Positions 17,921 through 26,524 of a DNA stretch of 64,000 nucleotides are shown one piece after another. Both the position numbers and the translations under genes were made by a program. Position 1 is the first letter of the stretch, and every line of letters begins with the position of its first letter. Below the pieces are notes generated by a model. The model made no database searches. It saw nothing but the letters and a program-made list of their open reading frames with translations, and had not been told where the DNA came from. Origin of the DNA: Brucella pseudogrignonensis (GTDB lineage Bacteria > Pseudomonadota > Alphaproteobacteria > Rhizobiales > Rhizobiaceae); NCBI RefSeq assembly GCF_032190615.1, contig NZ_JAVLAT010000001.1, positions 1,992,501 through 2,056,500 on the forward strand, given 5' to 3'.

Positions 17921-19066
17921 ATGAACATCAAGAGCCTTCTCCTCGGCTCCGCTGCAGCTCTCGTTGCAGCTTCCGGCGCTCAGGCAGCAGACGCAATCGT
18001 CGCTCCAGAGCCAGAAGCAGTTGAATATGTCCGCGTTTGCGATGCATACGGCGCTGGCTACTTCTATATTCCAGGCACCGAAACCTGCCTGCGCATCCAC
18101 GGCTACATTCGTGCAGACATCAAGGGTGGCGATAACGTTTACGCTCGTGGCGGCGTTGCTTTTGATGATGGTGGTTTCGCATATGGCGTTAAGAATCAGA
18201 AGCGTGACACTTATGACTACATGACACGCTTCTCGCTTCGTTTCTCGACTGCTTCGGAAACAGAGCTCGGCACACTTAAGACCTATGCTGAAACCCGTTT
18301 CCAGTATGCAAATGGCGAAGATTCAGGCTCAACCGGCACTCTTCGTTATGGCTACATTCAGCTCGGCGGTCTCCGCGTTGGTCTTGATGAATCCGCATTC
18401 GTGACCTTCCCTGGTTACCTCGGCGACGTCATCAACGACGACGTGATCCTCGCTGGTGGTTACCGCACCAACGCAATCAGCTACACCTTCACTGGCGGCA
18501 ATGGCTTCTCGGCTATCATCGCTCTTGAACAGGGTGGCAATGGCGACTCAGACGTTGACGTAGTTATCGATGACTACACACCACATGTTGTTGGTGGCCT
18601 GAAATACGCTCAGGGCTGGGGCTCGATTGCAGCTGTTGCAGCTTACGACGCACGTAACGAAGAGTGGGCTGGTAAGGTTCGCCTCGACGTAAACGTAACT
18701 GATCAGTTCTCCGTATGGGTACAGGGCGGCTACAAGTCGAACGACGACACCTATGTTGGCGGTCTGCGTGCAGACGGCAGCTTCGTTGGTGTTCGCGTCA
18801 TCGACAGCTTCTACGGCACATGGGGCGGCGATTGGGCTGTTTGGGGCGGCGCGAAGTTCAAGGCAACCGACAAGGCTACCTTCAACGTTCAGCTCGCTTA
18901 CGAAGATGCAAAGACCTTTGCAGCAACTGCAAACGTCGCTTACGAACTGGTTCCAGGCTTCACCATCACTCCAGAAGTTTCCTACACCAAGTGGGACAAC
19001 AAGTATTCGCCGCTTAAGGGTGACGATGCTTGGCAGGGTATGGTTCGCTTCCAGCGTTCGTTCTAA
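17921..19066 (+). CDS. omp2: Omp2-type porin (copy 2)
   Basis: 381-residue porin, nearly identical to copy 1 over the first 67 residues (differences such as T/S in the signal peptide and V/I after IHGY) and over most barrel strands, with different loops (for example residues 70-95 and around 270). Signal peptide ends GAQA; the C-terminus is RFQRSF. ATG at 17921 has GGAGG 8 nt upstream, exactly as in copy 1; a frame extension to 17861 is not coding-like. Brucella Omp2 pairs are known to exchange sequence by gene conversion, and this pair looks the same. Confidence 0.95.
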   Translation: MNIKSLLLGSAAALVAASGAQAADAIVAPEPEAVEYVRVCDAYGAGYFYIPGTETCLRIHGYIRADIKGGDNVYARGGVAFDDGGFAYGVKNQKRDTYDYMTRFSLRFSTASETELGTLKTYAETRFQYANGEDSGSTGTLRYGYIQLGGLRVGLDESAFVTFPGYLGDVINDDVILAGGYRTNAISYTFTGGNGFSAIIALEQGGNGDSDVDVVIDDYTPHVVGGLKYAQGWGSIAAVAAYDARNEEWAGKVRLDVNVTDQFSVWVQGGYKSNDDTYVGGLRADGSFVGVRVIDSFYGTWGGDWAVWGGAKFKATDKATFNVQLAYEDAKTFAATANVAYELVPGFTITPEVSYTKWDNKYSPLKGDDAWQGMVRFQRSF

Positions 19067-19086
19067 TCCTTACGGATTGGTTTGAG

Positions 19087-19118
19087 AAAAACCCGGCAGC
19101 CTCGCTGTCGGGTTTTTT
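19087..19118 (+). terminator. Rho-independent terminator
   Basis: ACCCGGCAGC/GCTGTCGGGT stem followed by six T, immediately after porin copy 2. Confidence 0.92.
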
Positions 19119-19220
19119 GTTGTCTACGGTTTGAAAATCCGGCGTCGCTCTTGTATTGATCAGCGGGTTAGTTTGTTAGGGCTCATTCTATAGGTCACAC
19201 GACATCGGAGTTCTGATTTT

Positions 19221-19856
19221 ATGCTGAAATGGTTTTGGCCAGCTTTGACATGGACCGCAGCGCTGACATCTCTAGCGCTCTGGTTTGGTGCGGATAGGGT
19301 CGAGGCCGATATCAGCGCGCGGGCAGCGCAAGCGCTTTCACCTTACGTATGGACTGGCTTCGATGTTGATGGTCGTGATGTCGTTCTGAAGGGCATGGCG
19401 CCTGATCCAGAATCTCAGCGCGCAGCAGTTCAGGCTGTGCAAAAGCTTCGCGGTATTGGTGATTTTTCGGATCTTACGACTGTTCTTCAATCCGCCAGCC
19501 CGTATGTTTTCAAATTCACCCAAGGCGGTGAAGGAATTGTCCTCTCAGGTTATATTCCTGATAATTCCATGCGCGATAAAATTATGAATGCAGCGGAATC
19601 TATCGGCTCGGGCATGTTAGTCGATGATCAAATGGCGCTCGCGCGCGGTGCGCAGCCCGAATTTGAACAGCGTGTTCTTTTCGCCATTGATCTCGCGAAA
19701 AAACTGACCGATGCAGAGATAGAAATATCCGAAGCTAAATTGTCAGTTAAAGGAAAAGTCAGCGATGATAGCGCTCTCAATGCCCTTAGCGCGGAATTGA
19801 ATGGGCCGTTGCCTCATGGCTTGAGCTTAGCGGGCTCTAATATTACGAAGTTCTGA
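19221..19856 (+). CDS. Membrane-anchored BON-domain protein
   Basis: 211 residues. An N-terminal hydrophobic segment (residues 6-24) is followed by two BON-like repeats: one near 45-90 (GRDVVLKGMAPDPESQRAA) and one near 95-135 (GIVLSGYIPDNSMRD), with a third partial unit near 165-200. BON domains bind membranes or cell-wall components. In related Rhizobiales proteins a similar N-terminal region is fused to an OmpA-like peptidoglycan-binding domain, which is missing here. Located at the head of a cluster with a membrane micropeptide and an HHH protein. Confidence 0.8.
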   Translation: MLKWFWPALTWTAALTSLALWFGADRVEADISARAAQALSPYVWTGFDVDGRDVVLKGMAPDPESQRAAVQAVQKLRGIGDFSDLTTVLQSASPYVFKFTQGGEGIVLSGYIPDNSMRDKIMNAAESIGSGMLVDDQMALARGAQPEFEQRVLFAIDLAKKLTDAEIEISEAKLSVKGKVSDDSALNALSAELNGPLPHGLSLAGSNITKF

Positions 19857-19981
19857 TTGCATTGCATAATTTAACGCACTCATCCCCCGTTTGTTCGTAT
19901 TGTCTGATTGACAGCGGAGGCTTCGGTGCCTTTCCTATACATAAGGAAAGTGCTTCGGTTCGGTTGGCAGGCGAGTTTTAA

Positions 19982-20071
19982 ATGCTTTATCTTGCAGAGA
20001 TGTTTTGGCCCGTACTTTTGTTGTCGGGTCTGATTGGATTGGCAGTTGGGTGGCTGACGGCTTCTAAGTGA
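19982..20071 (+). CDS. 29-residue membrane micropeptide
   Basis: A possible gene of 29 codons: MLYLAEMFWPVLLLSGLIGL then AVGWLTASK. One transmembrane helix (about 8-26), a lysine at the end, and a Trp-Pro and Gly-Trp pattern. The ribosome site is weak (AGGCGAG about 6 nt upstream). Its position between the BON and HHH genes on the same strand, and similarity in style to the N-terminal anchor of the HHH protein, support it. Uncertain. Confidence 0.45.
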   Translation: MLYLAEMFWPVLLLSGLIGLAVGWLTASK

Positions 20072-20156
20072 GTTGCCGTTGGGTGAATTGCGCAGCGTTT
20101 TATTGATTGCCGTGGTTGAAGCCGCGTGCAGATGCGTAGAGTAAGAGGAAACCTTA

Positions 20157-20813
20157 ATGCCGATGTTGATTGTTCAATTGGCGATACTCATTGCCGTTGC
20201 TTTTGTAATTGGCTGCATTTTGGGTCGCCTGCTTAAAGGTAGAAAACCTGCTGATAAAATTAGAGAAGATATCGTCGTCGCGGCTGCGCTCTCGACGCCT
20301 GCATTAGACGAAAAGCCAGAGCCATTAGCACCAGCGAAAGAAGCCGTAGCTGAAGAGACTGAGGCAAAGCAGGTCGAGGTAGCGGTCGATCCGCTTCAAG
20401 ATGAGCCGAAAGCTGAGCTTCCTTCGGCTCCCGAGGAGCCAGAGGAAGCGCAAATCAAGGAAACGGTTGTCGTTGTTGTCGAAGCTGATAGGCCGGAATT
20501 GTTGGATGCTCCGTTGCGCGGTAAGCCGGATGCTCTGACTGTAATTAATGGTATCGGGAATGCAATCGAAGCCAAGCTAAATAAGCTCGGCATTTTCCAT
20601 TACGCGCAAATAGCACAATGGAACATGGACCAGGCTGGCTGGATTGAGCGCAACATTGGCTTTGCAGGTCGCGTGACGCGTGAAGACTGGATAGGGCAGG
20701 CGGCCAAACTGGCTGAAGCTGAATCTGCGAGCGCCAAAAAGCGCAGTGCGAAGCCGAAGAGAACAGCAGCAAAAACAAAGGCTACGACGCGTTCAAAGAA
20801 AAAGGAGGTTTAA
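20157..20813 (+). CDS. Membrane-anchored helix-hairpin-helix protein
   Basis: 218 residues. An N-terminal TM (about 4-24) leads to an acidic Glu/Pro/Ala-rich linker (about 40-115), then an HHH-type domain (about 122-185) with LTVINGIGNAIEAKLNKLGI and WIERNIGFAGRV, followed by a Lys/Arg/Ala-rich tail. The HHH block resembles the C-terminal extension found in some alphaproteobacterial NuoE and L21-associated proteins. It could bind nucleic acid near the membrane, but function is unknown. GAGGA 7 nt before the start. A hairpin follows. Confidence 0.82.
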   Translation: MPMLIVQLAILIAVAFVIGCILGRLLKGRKPADKIREDIVVAAALSTPALDEKPEPLAPAKEAVAEETEAKQVEVAVDPLQDEPKAELPSAPEEPEEAQIKETVVVVVEADRPELLDAPLRGKPDALTVINGIGNAIEAKLNKLGIFHYAQIAQWNMDQAGWIERNIGFAGRVTREDWIGQAAKLAEAESASAKKRSAKPKRTAAKTKATTRSKKKEV

Positions 20814-20848
20814 AACGTCTTTCGTATAAAAACTTGGACGTTTTAAAC
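20808..20848. terminator. Inverted repeat/likely bidirectional terminator
   Basis: A perfect 12-bp inverted repeat GTTTAAAACGTC/GACGTTTTAAAC overlaps the HHH stop codon and lies between that gene and the converging lytic transglycosylase. The T-rich arm ends are compatible with termination in both directions. Confidence 0.6.
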
Positions 20849-20855
20849 TCTGTCT

Positions 20856-23006
20856 TTATCGTCTGCCAGAAATCAGGTCAGTTTTGATATCAGCGCTGCC
20901 TGTCAGGCGTGCTTTATAAACTTCATAGTTTTCCATAACACGCTGAACATAATTGCGCGTTTCAGAGAAGGGGATGCGTTCGATCCAGTCGACCACTTCT
21001 TCAATCGACTTGCCACGTGGATCGCCATATCGTTCAACCCATTCACTCGCCCTGCGTGGACCGGCATTGTAGCCTGCAAAGGTTAGTACATAGGAGCCGT
21101 TGAAGCGGTCGAGTTGTTCGCCAAGGAAATGAGCTCCGAGCGTGGCATTGTAAGCTGCATCACTTGTAAGTCTCTGATCTGAATAGGTCATTCCATTGCG
21201 CGTAGCGACGCTTTTTGCGGTTGCTGGCATCAATTGAAGCAAGCCACGTGCTCCAGCTTTAGACACCGCTCCGATGTTAAATTCACTTTCTTGACGCGCA
21301 ATTGCATAAGCAAGCGCTTTGCCTGAGCCACTGATGTTGGCATTGGCCGGAATTGCTCCAACAGGATGCGACAGTGCTCCGACATCCAGTCCACGGAAGG
21401 CAGCATTCTTGCCGACGCGCAATGCGAGATAATGGTTTTCATTTTTCTCTGCCATCACCGCAAGGAGTGCCAGCTCTCCAACGCTGTTCAATTCTTGTGA
21501 GAGTTGCGTGTAAAGTGCTGTCGCACGATTGCCATAGCCGATCTGCTCGAGACGCCTGATGGCATGGACCGCAGGGCGGCCTGAAAAGCGTATACGCTCA
21601 GCATCTGAAGGCTTTGGATAAGCCAGTTCTGGCGCTTTTTCGTTTAAGCGGGCTGCAGAAAGCTGTCCGTAGAACGTCGTGCCGAAATGTGCAGAACGAC
21701 GGTAGTATGCAGTTGCGTCGCCACCTGCACCAGCTTCCGCCGCGCGACCAAGCCAATAATAGGCGCGGGACGCGGAAATTGGTCGCGAGGAAATTTCCGC
21801 AATCTTTGCGAAGTGTGGCGCAGCAAGTTTCGGCTGTTTGAGTGAGCGAAGGGCATACCAACCGGCATGAAACTCTGCTTCCGCAGCCATTGTCGGTGAT
21901 TCTGCGGCATGCGCTGCCACAAGCCTGTAAGCGAGCTGAGGCTTGTTTATATCCAGAAGTTCACGCGAGAGAATGCGGCGCTCAACCCACCAGGCATCAG
22001 GATCCACCAAAGATGAAGCATCCTTGGGAGCCTTTAGCATCAGAGCTGTGGCATCATCAAAACGATCTGCACGACGCAGATAGCGTATCTGCAAGAACGC
22101 ATAGACGGGGTTTGAGTGCCATGATTTATCAACATCAGCGATAGCCTTGGCAGTATTCTTCGATTTTTGCGAGAGGGCTGCAAAAGCGTTGTAAAGCGAC
22201 TGCGCCTGAGCTGGACCCGATAGAAGTTTCGCCGACTGCAAACGATCATTATACAGCGAACGCAGAAGACGGCGCTGGTGATCTTCGCGTGTCAGAACGG
22301 TCGAGAACTCTTTAAGTACTCTTGCCTCATCTTCAGCAGACAGGCGTTCTTTCGCCCACCAAGGCGCTAGAAGCTGATGGGCTTTTGTTTTGTTGCCATT
22401 AGCCACGTAAGCGCGGGCAAGTGCAATCATGCCTTCGGTGGTCTGCGGCTGCGTATTGCCGAAGGTCGCGATAACCGTTGACGCAGGCGCATCTTCTTTG
22501 AAAAGTGCGCGCTCTGAATTGCGACGCAAAGCACTCATCCCGGGCCAGCCAGGAAGTTCGGCTGCTGCGGCTGCAATTTCAGCGCTTGGCACACCGCTTA
22601 TGCCAGAAGTTGCTATCGACCACGTCAAAATCTGGCGGTCGAGCGAGCCTTTTGTCATGCCGTTACGATAGGCGATCGCGCCAACGACATCGCGAGAGTA
22701 GAGCGCGTCGAGGCCGGTTTTCAGAGTTCCACTGATCGCAGCAGGGTTCTCAACGCGATTGAATGACGAAGTAATAACCGGGTCCGGCGTGGCAGGCCTC
22801 GCTTTTGGTGTGACCAGATTAATAGGGGATTCATGTGTAGCCGCAGGGGCGAATGGGCGCGCAAGCGGAGTTGGAATCTCGGTCGGCAAAGATGATTGCG
22901 CATAGGCCGCGCCTAGCTGTCCCGCGAAAAGCGAGGTAGCAATAACCAATCTGCCCGAGCTGAGCATTCTTTGCTTTAGTGACATATCCAAATTTTTCTT
23001 ACGCAT
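20856..23006 (-). CDS. slt: Soluble lytic murein transglycosylase (Slt70-like)
   Basis: 716 residues: a signal peptide (ending near AAYAQ, residue 37), a long alpha-helical superhelical region (about 75-530), and a C-terminal SLT domain (about 565-690) with the catalytic Glu in ARQESEFN, plus GARGLLQLMPATA and FAGYNAGPRRA. It cleaves peptidoglycan to 1,6-anhydromuropeptides in the periplasm. The start is uncertain: ATG at 23006 or 22985, neither with a good ribosome site. Confidence 0.94.
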   Translation of the reverse strand: MRKKNLDMSLKQRMLSSGRLVIATSLFAGQLGAAYAQSSLPTEIPTPLARPFAPAATHESPINLVTPKARPATPDPVITSSFNRVENPAAISGTLKTGLDALYSRDVVGAIAYRNGMTKGSLDRQILTWSIATSGISGVPSAEIAAAAAELPGWPGMSALRRNSERALFKEDAPASTVIATFGNTQPQTTEGMIALARAYVANGNKTKAHQLLAPWWAKERLSAEDEARVLKEFSTVLTREDHQRRLLRSLYNDRLQSAKLLSGPAQAQSLYNAFAALSQKSKNTAKAIADVDKSWHSNPVYAFLQIRYLRRADRFDDATALMLKAPKDASSLVDPDAWWVERRILSRELLDINKPQLAYRLVAAHAAESPTMAAEAEFHAGWYALRSLKQPKLAAPHFAKIAEISSRPISASRAYYWLGRAAEAGAGGDATAYYRRSAHFGTTFYGQLSAARLNEKAPELAYPKPSDAERIRFSGRPAVHAIRRLEQIGYGNRATALYTQLSQELNSVGELALLAVMAEKNENHYLALRVGKNAAFRGLDVGALSHPVGAIPANANISGSGKALAYAIARQESEFNIGAVSKAGARGLLQLMPATAKSVATRNGMTYSDQRLTSDAAYNATLGAHFLGEQLDRFNGSYVLTFAGYNAGPRRASEWVERYGDPRGKSIEEVVDWIERIPFSETRNYVQRVMENYEVYKARLTGSADIKTDLISGRR

Positions 23007-23381
23007 GATCTAACGCGAATAAAATACGTTTGTGTGAGCAGACTATTTTTTGAATCTGGCTTTTATAAGCCTGATTGCGGACTAGGTTTGCCTGGCAAAG
23101 ACTATGATCCCGATGCATGAAGTATTGGTTAATAAAGAGTTATATTACACTTTGATAGCAAATTGCCTGTCATGCTGTGCCCGAATGCGTCGGGGCTAGC
23201 CGTCTAAGCGAAGGCCGCTAAGTTTTTTCTTAAAACTGTCATTTGAAAGCAGATTTGCGCCGTCCCCCCGCTTGCCGGATTTCAAGTCCGAGATTATGGT
23301 GCATCGCCTTACAGTCATTCTGGTTTATTTCATGTCAGGATTATAACGTAAGGATCGTCTTTATTTCTCAGGAGTTCACTG
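23007..23381. other. Divergent intergenic region slt/dapA
   Basis: About 375 bp with no supported gene. AT-rich near 23120-23160. A small inverted repeat CGGA/TCCG lies near 23276-23291. The dapA ribosome site AGGAG is at about 23370. No promoter stands out. Confidence 0.4.
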
Positions 23382-24263
23382 ATGCTGAAAGGCTCGATTA
23401 CCGCACTTGTCACGCCATTCGATAGTGAAGGAGCGTTCGACGAGAAAGCCTTTCGTGACTTCGTGAACTGGCAGATTGAAGAAGGCACAAAAGGCCTCGT
23501 TCCTGTTGGTACCACTGGCGAAACCCCAACGCTTTCTCATGATGAGCATAAGCGCGTTATTGAGGTTTGCATCGAAGTTGCAGCTGGTCGTGTGCCGGTT
23601 ATTGCAGGTGCAGGATCGAATAATACGGTTGAAGCGATCGAGCTTGCCCAGCATGCCGAAAAAGCGGGTGCGGATGCTGTTCTCGTCGTAACGCCTTATT
23701 ATAATAAACCAAACCAGCGCGGTCTCTATGAGCACTTCTCGCGTGTTGCGCGTTCAATTTCTATCCCGCTCGTGATCTATAATATCCCGGGCCGCTCCAT
23801 CATTGATATGACACCAGAGACAATGGGTGCGCTCGTGCGCGATCATAAGAACATCATCGGTGTGAAGGATGCGACAGGCAAGATCGAACGCGTCTCAGAA
23901 CAGCGTTTGACCTGCGGCAAGGACTTTATCCAGCTGTCGGGTGAAGATGCGACAGCGCTTGGTTTCAACGCGCATGGTGGTGTCGGCTGTATCTCCGTGA
24001 CATCAAATATTGCTCCACGTCTGTGTGCAGAGTTTCAGGATGCTTGCCAGGCTGGCGATTATGCAAAGGCACTGGAACTGCAAGACCATCTTATGCCGCT
24101 TCATAAGGCACTGTTCATCGAGCCTAATCCATCTGGTCCGAAATATGCTCTGTCGCGCCTTGGCCGTATCGAAAACGTTCTGCGATCGCCGATGGTAACA
24201 ATTGAAGCAGCTACGGCTCAAAAGATCGACGAAGCTATGAAACACGCTGGTCTCGTTAATTGA
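23382..24263 (+). CDS. dapA: 4-hydroxy-tetrahydrodipicolinate synthase
   Basis: 293 residues, a typical DHDPS. It condenses pyruvate with aspartate semialdehyde in lysine and meso-diaminopimelate synthesis. Visible active-site residues are T44/T45 (GTTGETPT), Y133 (VIYNIPGRS) and the Schiff-base lysine K162 (GVKDATG). AGGAG precedes the ATG. A hairpin terminator follows, so smpB is probably transcribed separately or by read-through. Confidence 0.97.
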   Translation: MLKGSITALVTPFDSEGAFDEKAFRDFVNWQIEEGTKGLVPVGTTGETPTLSHDEHKRVIEVCIEVAAGRVPVIAGAGSNNTVEAIELAQHAEKAGADAVLVVTPYYNKPNQRGLYEHFSRVARSISIPLVIYNIPGRSIIDMTPETMGALVRDHKNIIGVKDATGKIERVSEQRLTCGKDFIQLSGEDATALGFNAHGGVGCISVTSNIAPRLCAEFQDACQAGDYAKALELQDHLMPLHKALFIEPNPSGPKYALSRLGRIENVLRSPMVTIEAATAQKIDEAMKHAGLVN

Positions 24264-24295
24264 GGCTGATATTTTTGCCCGGTTGATTGATTTTT

Positions 24296-24322
24296 ACGCT
24301 CTCGCATGTGCGAGAGCGTTTT
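24296..24322 (+). terminator. Rho-independent terminator after dapA
   Basis: CGCTCTCGC/GCGAGAGCG stem with an ATGT loop followed by TTTTC, in the dapA-smpB gap. Confidence 0.75.
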
Positions 24323-24355
24323 CATTTCCGGCAATGCGCATTATATGGTGCCATT

Positions 24356-24832
24356 ATGAACAAGCCGAAAAACTCTCCTGCACGCAAGATGGTCGCTGAA
24401 AACCGTAAAGCGCGCTATAATTTCGAGATAACCGATACGCTTGAGGCCGGTCTGGTTTTGACAGGCACTGAGGTAAAATCGCTGCGTGCCAATCAGGCCA
24501 ATATCGCTGAAAGCTATGCAAGCTTTGAGAATGGCGAGTTTTGGCTCATTAATTCATATATTCCGGAATATACGCAAGGAAATCGGTTTAATCACGAGCC
24601 GCGACGCTTGCGAAAGCTTCTGATCAGCCGGCGTGAAATGTCGAGGATTTTCCAGTCCGTGTCCCGCGAAGGCATGACCGTTGTTCCATTGAAGTTATAC
24701 TTCAATGATCGTGGTCGGGCAAAGCTAGAAATCGGTGTGGCGCGCGGTAAGAAGAATCACGACAAACGTGAGACTGAGAAACAGCGCGACTGGAATCGAG
24801 AAAAGTCGCGTTTGTTACGCGATCGGGGCTAA
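24356..24832 (+). CDS. smpB: SsrA-binding protein
   Basis: 158 residues. SmpB binds tmRNA and delivers it to stalled ribosomes for trans-translation. Family signatures are [11 protein letters not shown] at the N-terminus, [10 protein letters not shown] and the basic C-terminal tail ([20 protein letters not shown]). The frame is open upstream to 24287, but only ATG at 24356 gives the standard N-terminus. Followed by a strong hairpin. Confidence 0.97.
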   Translation: MNKPKNSPARKMVAENRKARYNFEITDTLEAGLVLTGTEVKSLRANQANIAESYASFENGEFWLINSYIPEYTQGNRFNHEPRRLRKLLISRREMSRIFQSVSREGMTVVPLKLYFNDRGRAKLEIGVARGKKNHDKRETEKQRDWNREKSRLLRDRG

Positions 24833-24850
24833 GTCTTATAAAATAAAAAA

Positions 24851-24874
24851 GAGCGCTTTAAGCGCTCTTTTTTT
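24851..24874. terminator. Bidirectional rho-independent terminator
   Basis: GAGCGCTTTAAGCGCTC with A-run before and a run of seven T after, between smpB and the converging NYN gene. Confidence 0.92.
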
Positions 24875-24892
24875 AAACGTATTCGACGTCAA

Positions 24893-25477
24893 TCAATAGT
24901 CATCATCAAGATCGTCATCTTGGCGACGTTGCTGCTGTTGAGGGCGCTCTGATGGATCGCGACCTATTTCAGCTTTGAGCGAAACCAGATCAATGAAATG
25001 ATCGGCCTGACGGCGTAGCTCATCAGAAATCATCGCAGGTTGGGTGGTCAATGTGGAAACCACGGAGACCTTACGGCCCCTGCGTTGCAGAGCTTCTGCA
25101 AGCGAACGGAAATCGCCATCGCCTGAAAAGATAACAAAATGGTCTACGGTATCGGTGAGCTGCATAGCATCGACAGTGAGCTCGATGTCCATGTTGCCTT
25201 TTACCTTACGGCGCCCTGCTGAATCTGTGAATTCTTTCGCCGCTTTGGTAACGACCTTATAGCCGTTGTAATCAAGCCAGTCGATGAGTGGACGAATCGA
25301 CGAATATTCCTGATCCTCAACCAAGGCTGTATAATAATATGCGCGAAGCAAATAGCCGCGTTTCTGAAAGGCCTTCAAAAGTTTGCGGTAGTCAATATCG
25401 AAACCGAGTGTTTTTGAAGCTGCATATAAATTTGCACCGTCAATAAATAGCGCAATCTTTTCACGAGAATCGAACAT
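24893..25477 (-). CDS. NYN-domain (LabA/DUF88) protein, putative ribonuclease
   Basis: 194 residues with a PIN-like NYN domain: FIDGANLY (residues 11-18), KGNMDIELTVDAM and FSGDGDF contribute the conserved acidic residues of the metal site. The C-terminal tail is Gln/Arg then Asp-rich. NYN proteins such as LabA are suspected RNases; the target is unknown. It lies beside smpB, a ribosome-rescue gene, on the opposite strand. Confidence 0.88.
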   Translation of the reverse strand: MFDSREKIALFIDGANLYAASKTLGFDIDYRKLLKAFQKRGYLLRAYYYTALVEDQEYSSIRPLIDWLDYNGYKVVTKAAKEFTDSAGRRKVKGNMDIELTVDAMQLTDTVDHFVIFSGDGDFRSLAEALQRRGRKVSVVSTLTTQPAMISDELRRQADHFIDLVSLKAEIGRDPSERPQQQQRRQDDDLDDDY

Positions 25478-25874
25478 CGTGCAATATATCCACTCTGCGG
25501 TCGTAAGGGAGTGGGCCAGCGACCGCGTATTCAGATTTGTTTCTCAAACGGCGGGGGTATTCATTTTTACAAATGACGTTTATTGCGTTCTACGGAGATA
25601 TTGTAGAAAAACAAGCAACCAATGGTTGTTATTTGCTAACAATTAATTACTTATGCGAGATATTGGCGTCTTGCAATCCTGAATATATAAAAATCTATTG
25701 TTTCAATTTGAGCCATATCGTGTATTTGTCAGACAGATTAATGAAAAACGAATTGTTTTTCTCGGCGCTGGAGCCTTAATGATCGCAGATTGCGCTTTTG
25801 CTTGAAATTTCGGCCGACAAGCGATATGTCGAAGAAAAATTCCTTTAGAGTTTAAGAAATGAAAGGGACCGCCT
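25478..25874. other. AT-rich intergenic region before rpoZ
   Basis: About 400 bp, strongly AT-rich. An open frame of 80 codons (25537-25779) has odd composition and no ribosome site and is not considered a gene. It probably holds the rpoZ promoter, which I cannot pinpoint. Confidence 0.5.
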
Positions 25875-26279
25875 ATGGCCCGCGTCACCGTTGAGGACTG
25901 CGTAGATAAGGTCGAGAACCGCTTTGAACTGGTTCTTCTGGCCGGTCACCGCGCACGCCAGATTTCCCAGGGAGCGCAGATCACTATCGATCGCGACAAT
26001 GACAAAAACCCTGTTGTTGCTCTGCGTGAAATCGCTGACGAAACACTGTCGCCAGATGATCTGAAAGAAGATCTGATTCACTCGCTTCAGAAGCATGTTG
26101 AAGTTGATGAACCTGAAGCTGCTGCACCTGCTCTTCTGGCTGATGCTTCAAATGCTCTGGCTGAAGGCATTGCAGAAGCAGGTGAAGATGACGTTGTCAC
26201 TTTCGACCGTATGTCGGAAGAAGAGCTTCTTGCTGGTATTGAAGGTCTGGTTGCGCCTGAGAAGAACGACGACTTCTAA
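25875..26279 (+). CDS. rpoZ: RNA polymerase omega subunit
   Basis: 134 residues. The N-terminal two thirds is the omega fold ([36 protein letters not shown]). The C-terminal acidic/Ala-rich extension (about 75-134) is typical of alphaproteobacteria. Omega assists RNA polymerase assembly; its position ahead of rsh matches the common rpoZ-spoT arrangement and its role in ppGpp response in other bacteria. Confidence 0.96.
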   Translation: MARVTVEDCVDKVENRFELVLLAGHRARQISQGAQITIDRDNDKNPVVALREIADETLSPDDLKEDLIHSLQKHVEVDEPEAAAPALLADASNALAEGIAEAGEDDVVTFDRMSEEELLAGIEGLVAPEKNDDF

Positions 26280-26524
26280 TCGTCTGTCTGACGCCAATGT
26301 TTTGTGCGCTGTAGCCTGATAAGGTTGCGGCGCATATTTTTATCGGTCTGCATAGCGATTTTGGGGCTTTTAAGTCACAGCTATGCGCTTTTGACGATGA
26401 ATTCGCCTGAAAATTAAGCCTGTTTTCAGAAAGCAGGTTCTGAAACTTGTAAAATATTCTATTTTTAGCAAGTTCTGGTCAGAATGACCGCTGTTTATGC
26501 GTGTGAAGTGAGGAGTTTCTGTAA

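Noticed and set aside
25537..25779. 80-codon frame upstream of rpoZ
   Set aside because: AT-rich intergenic DNA, no ribosome site, aromatic/Cys-rich composition unlike real proteins here.
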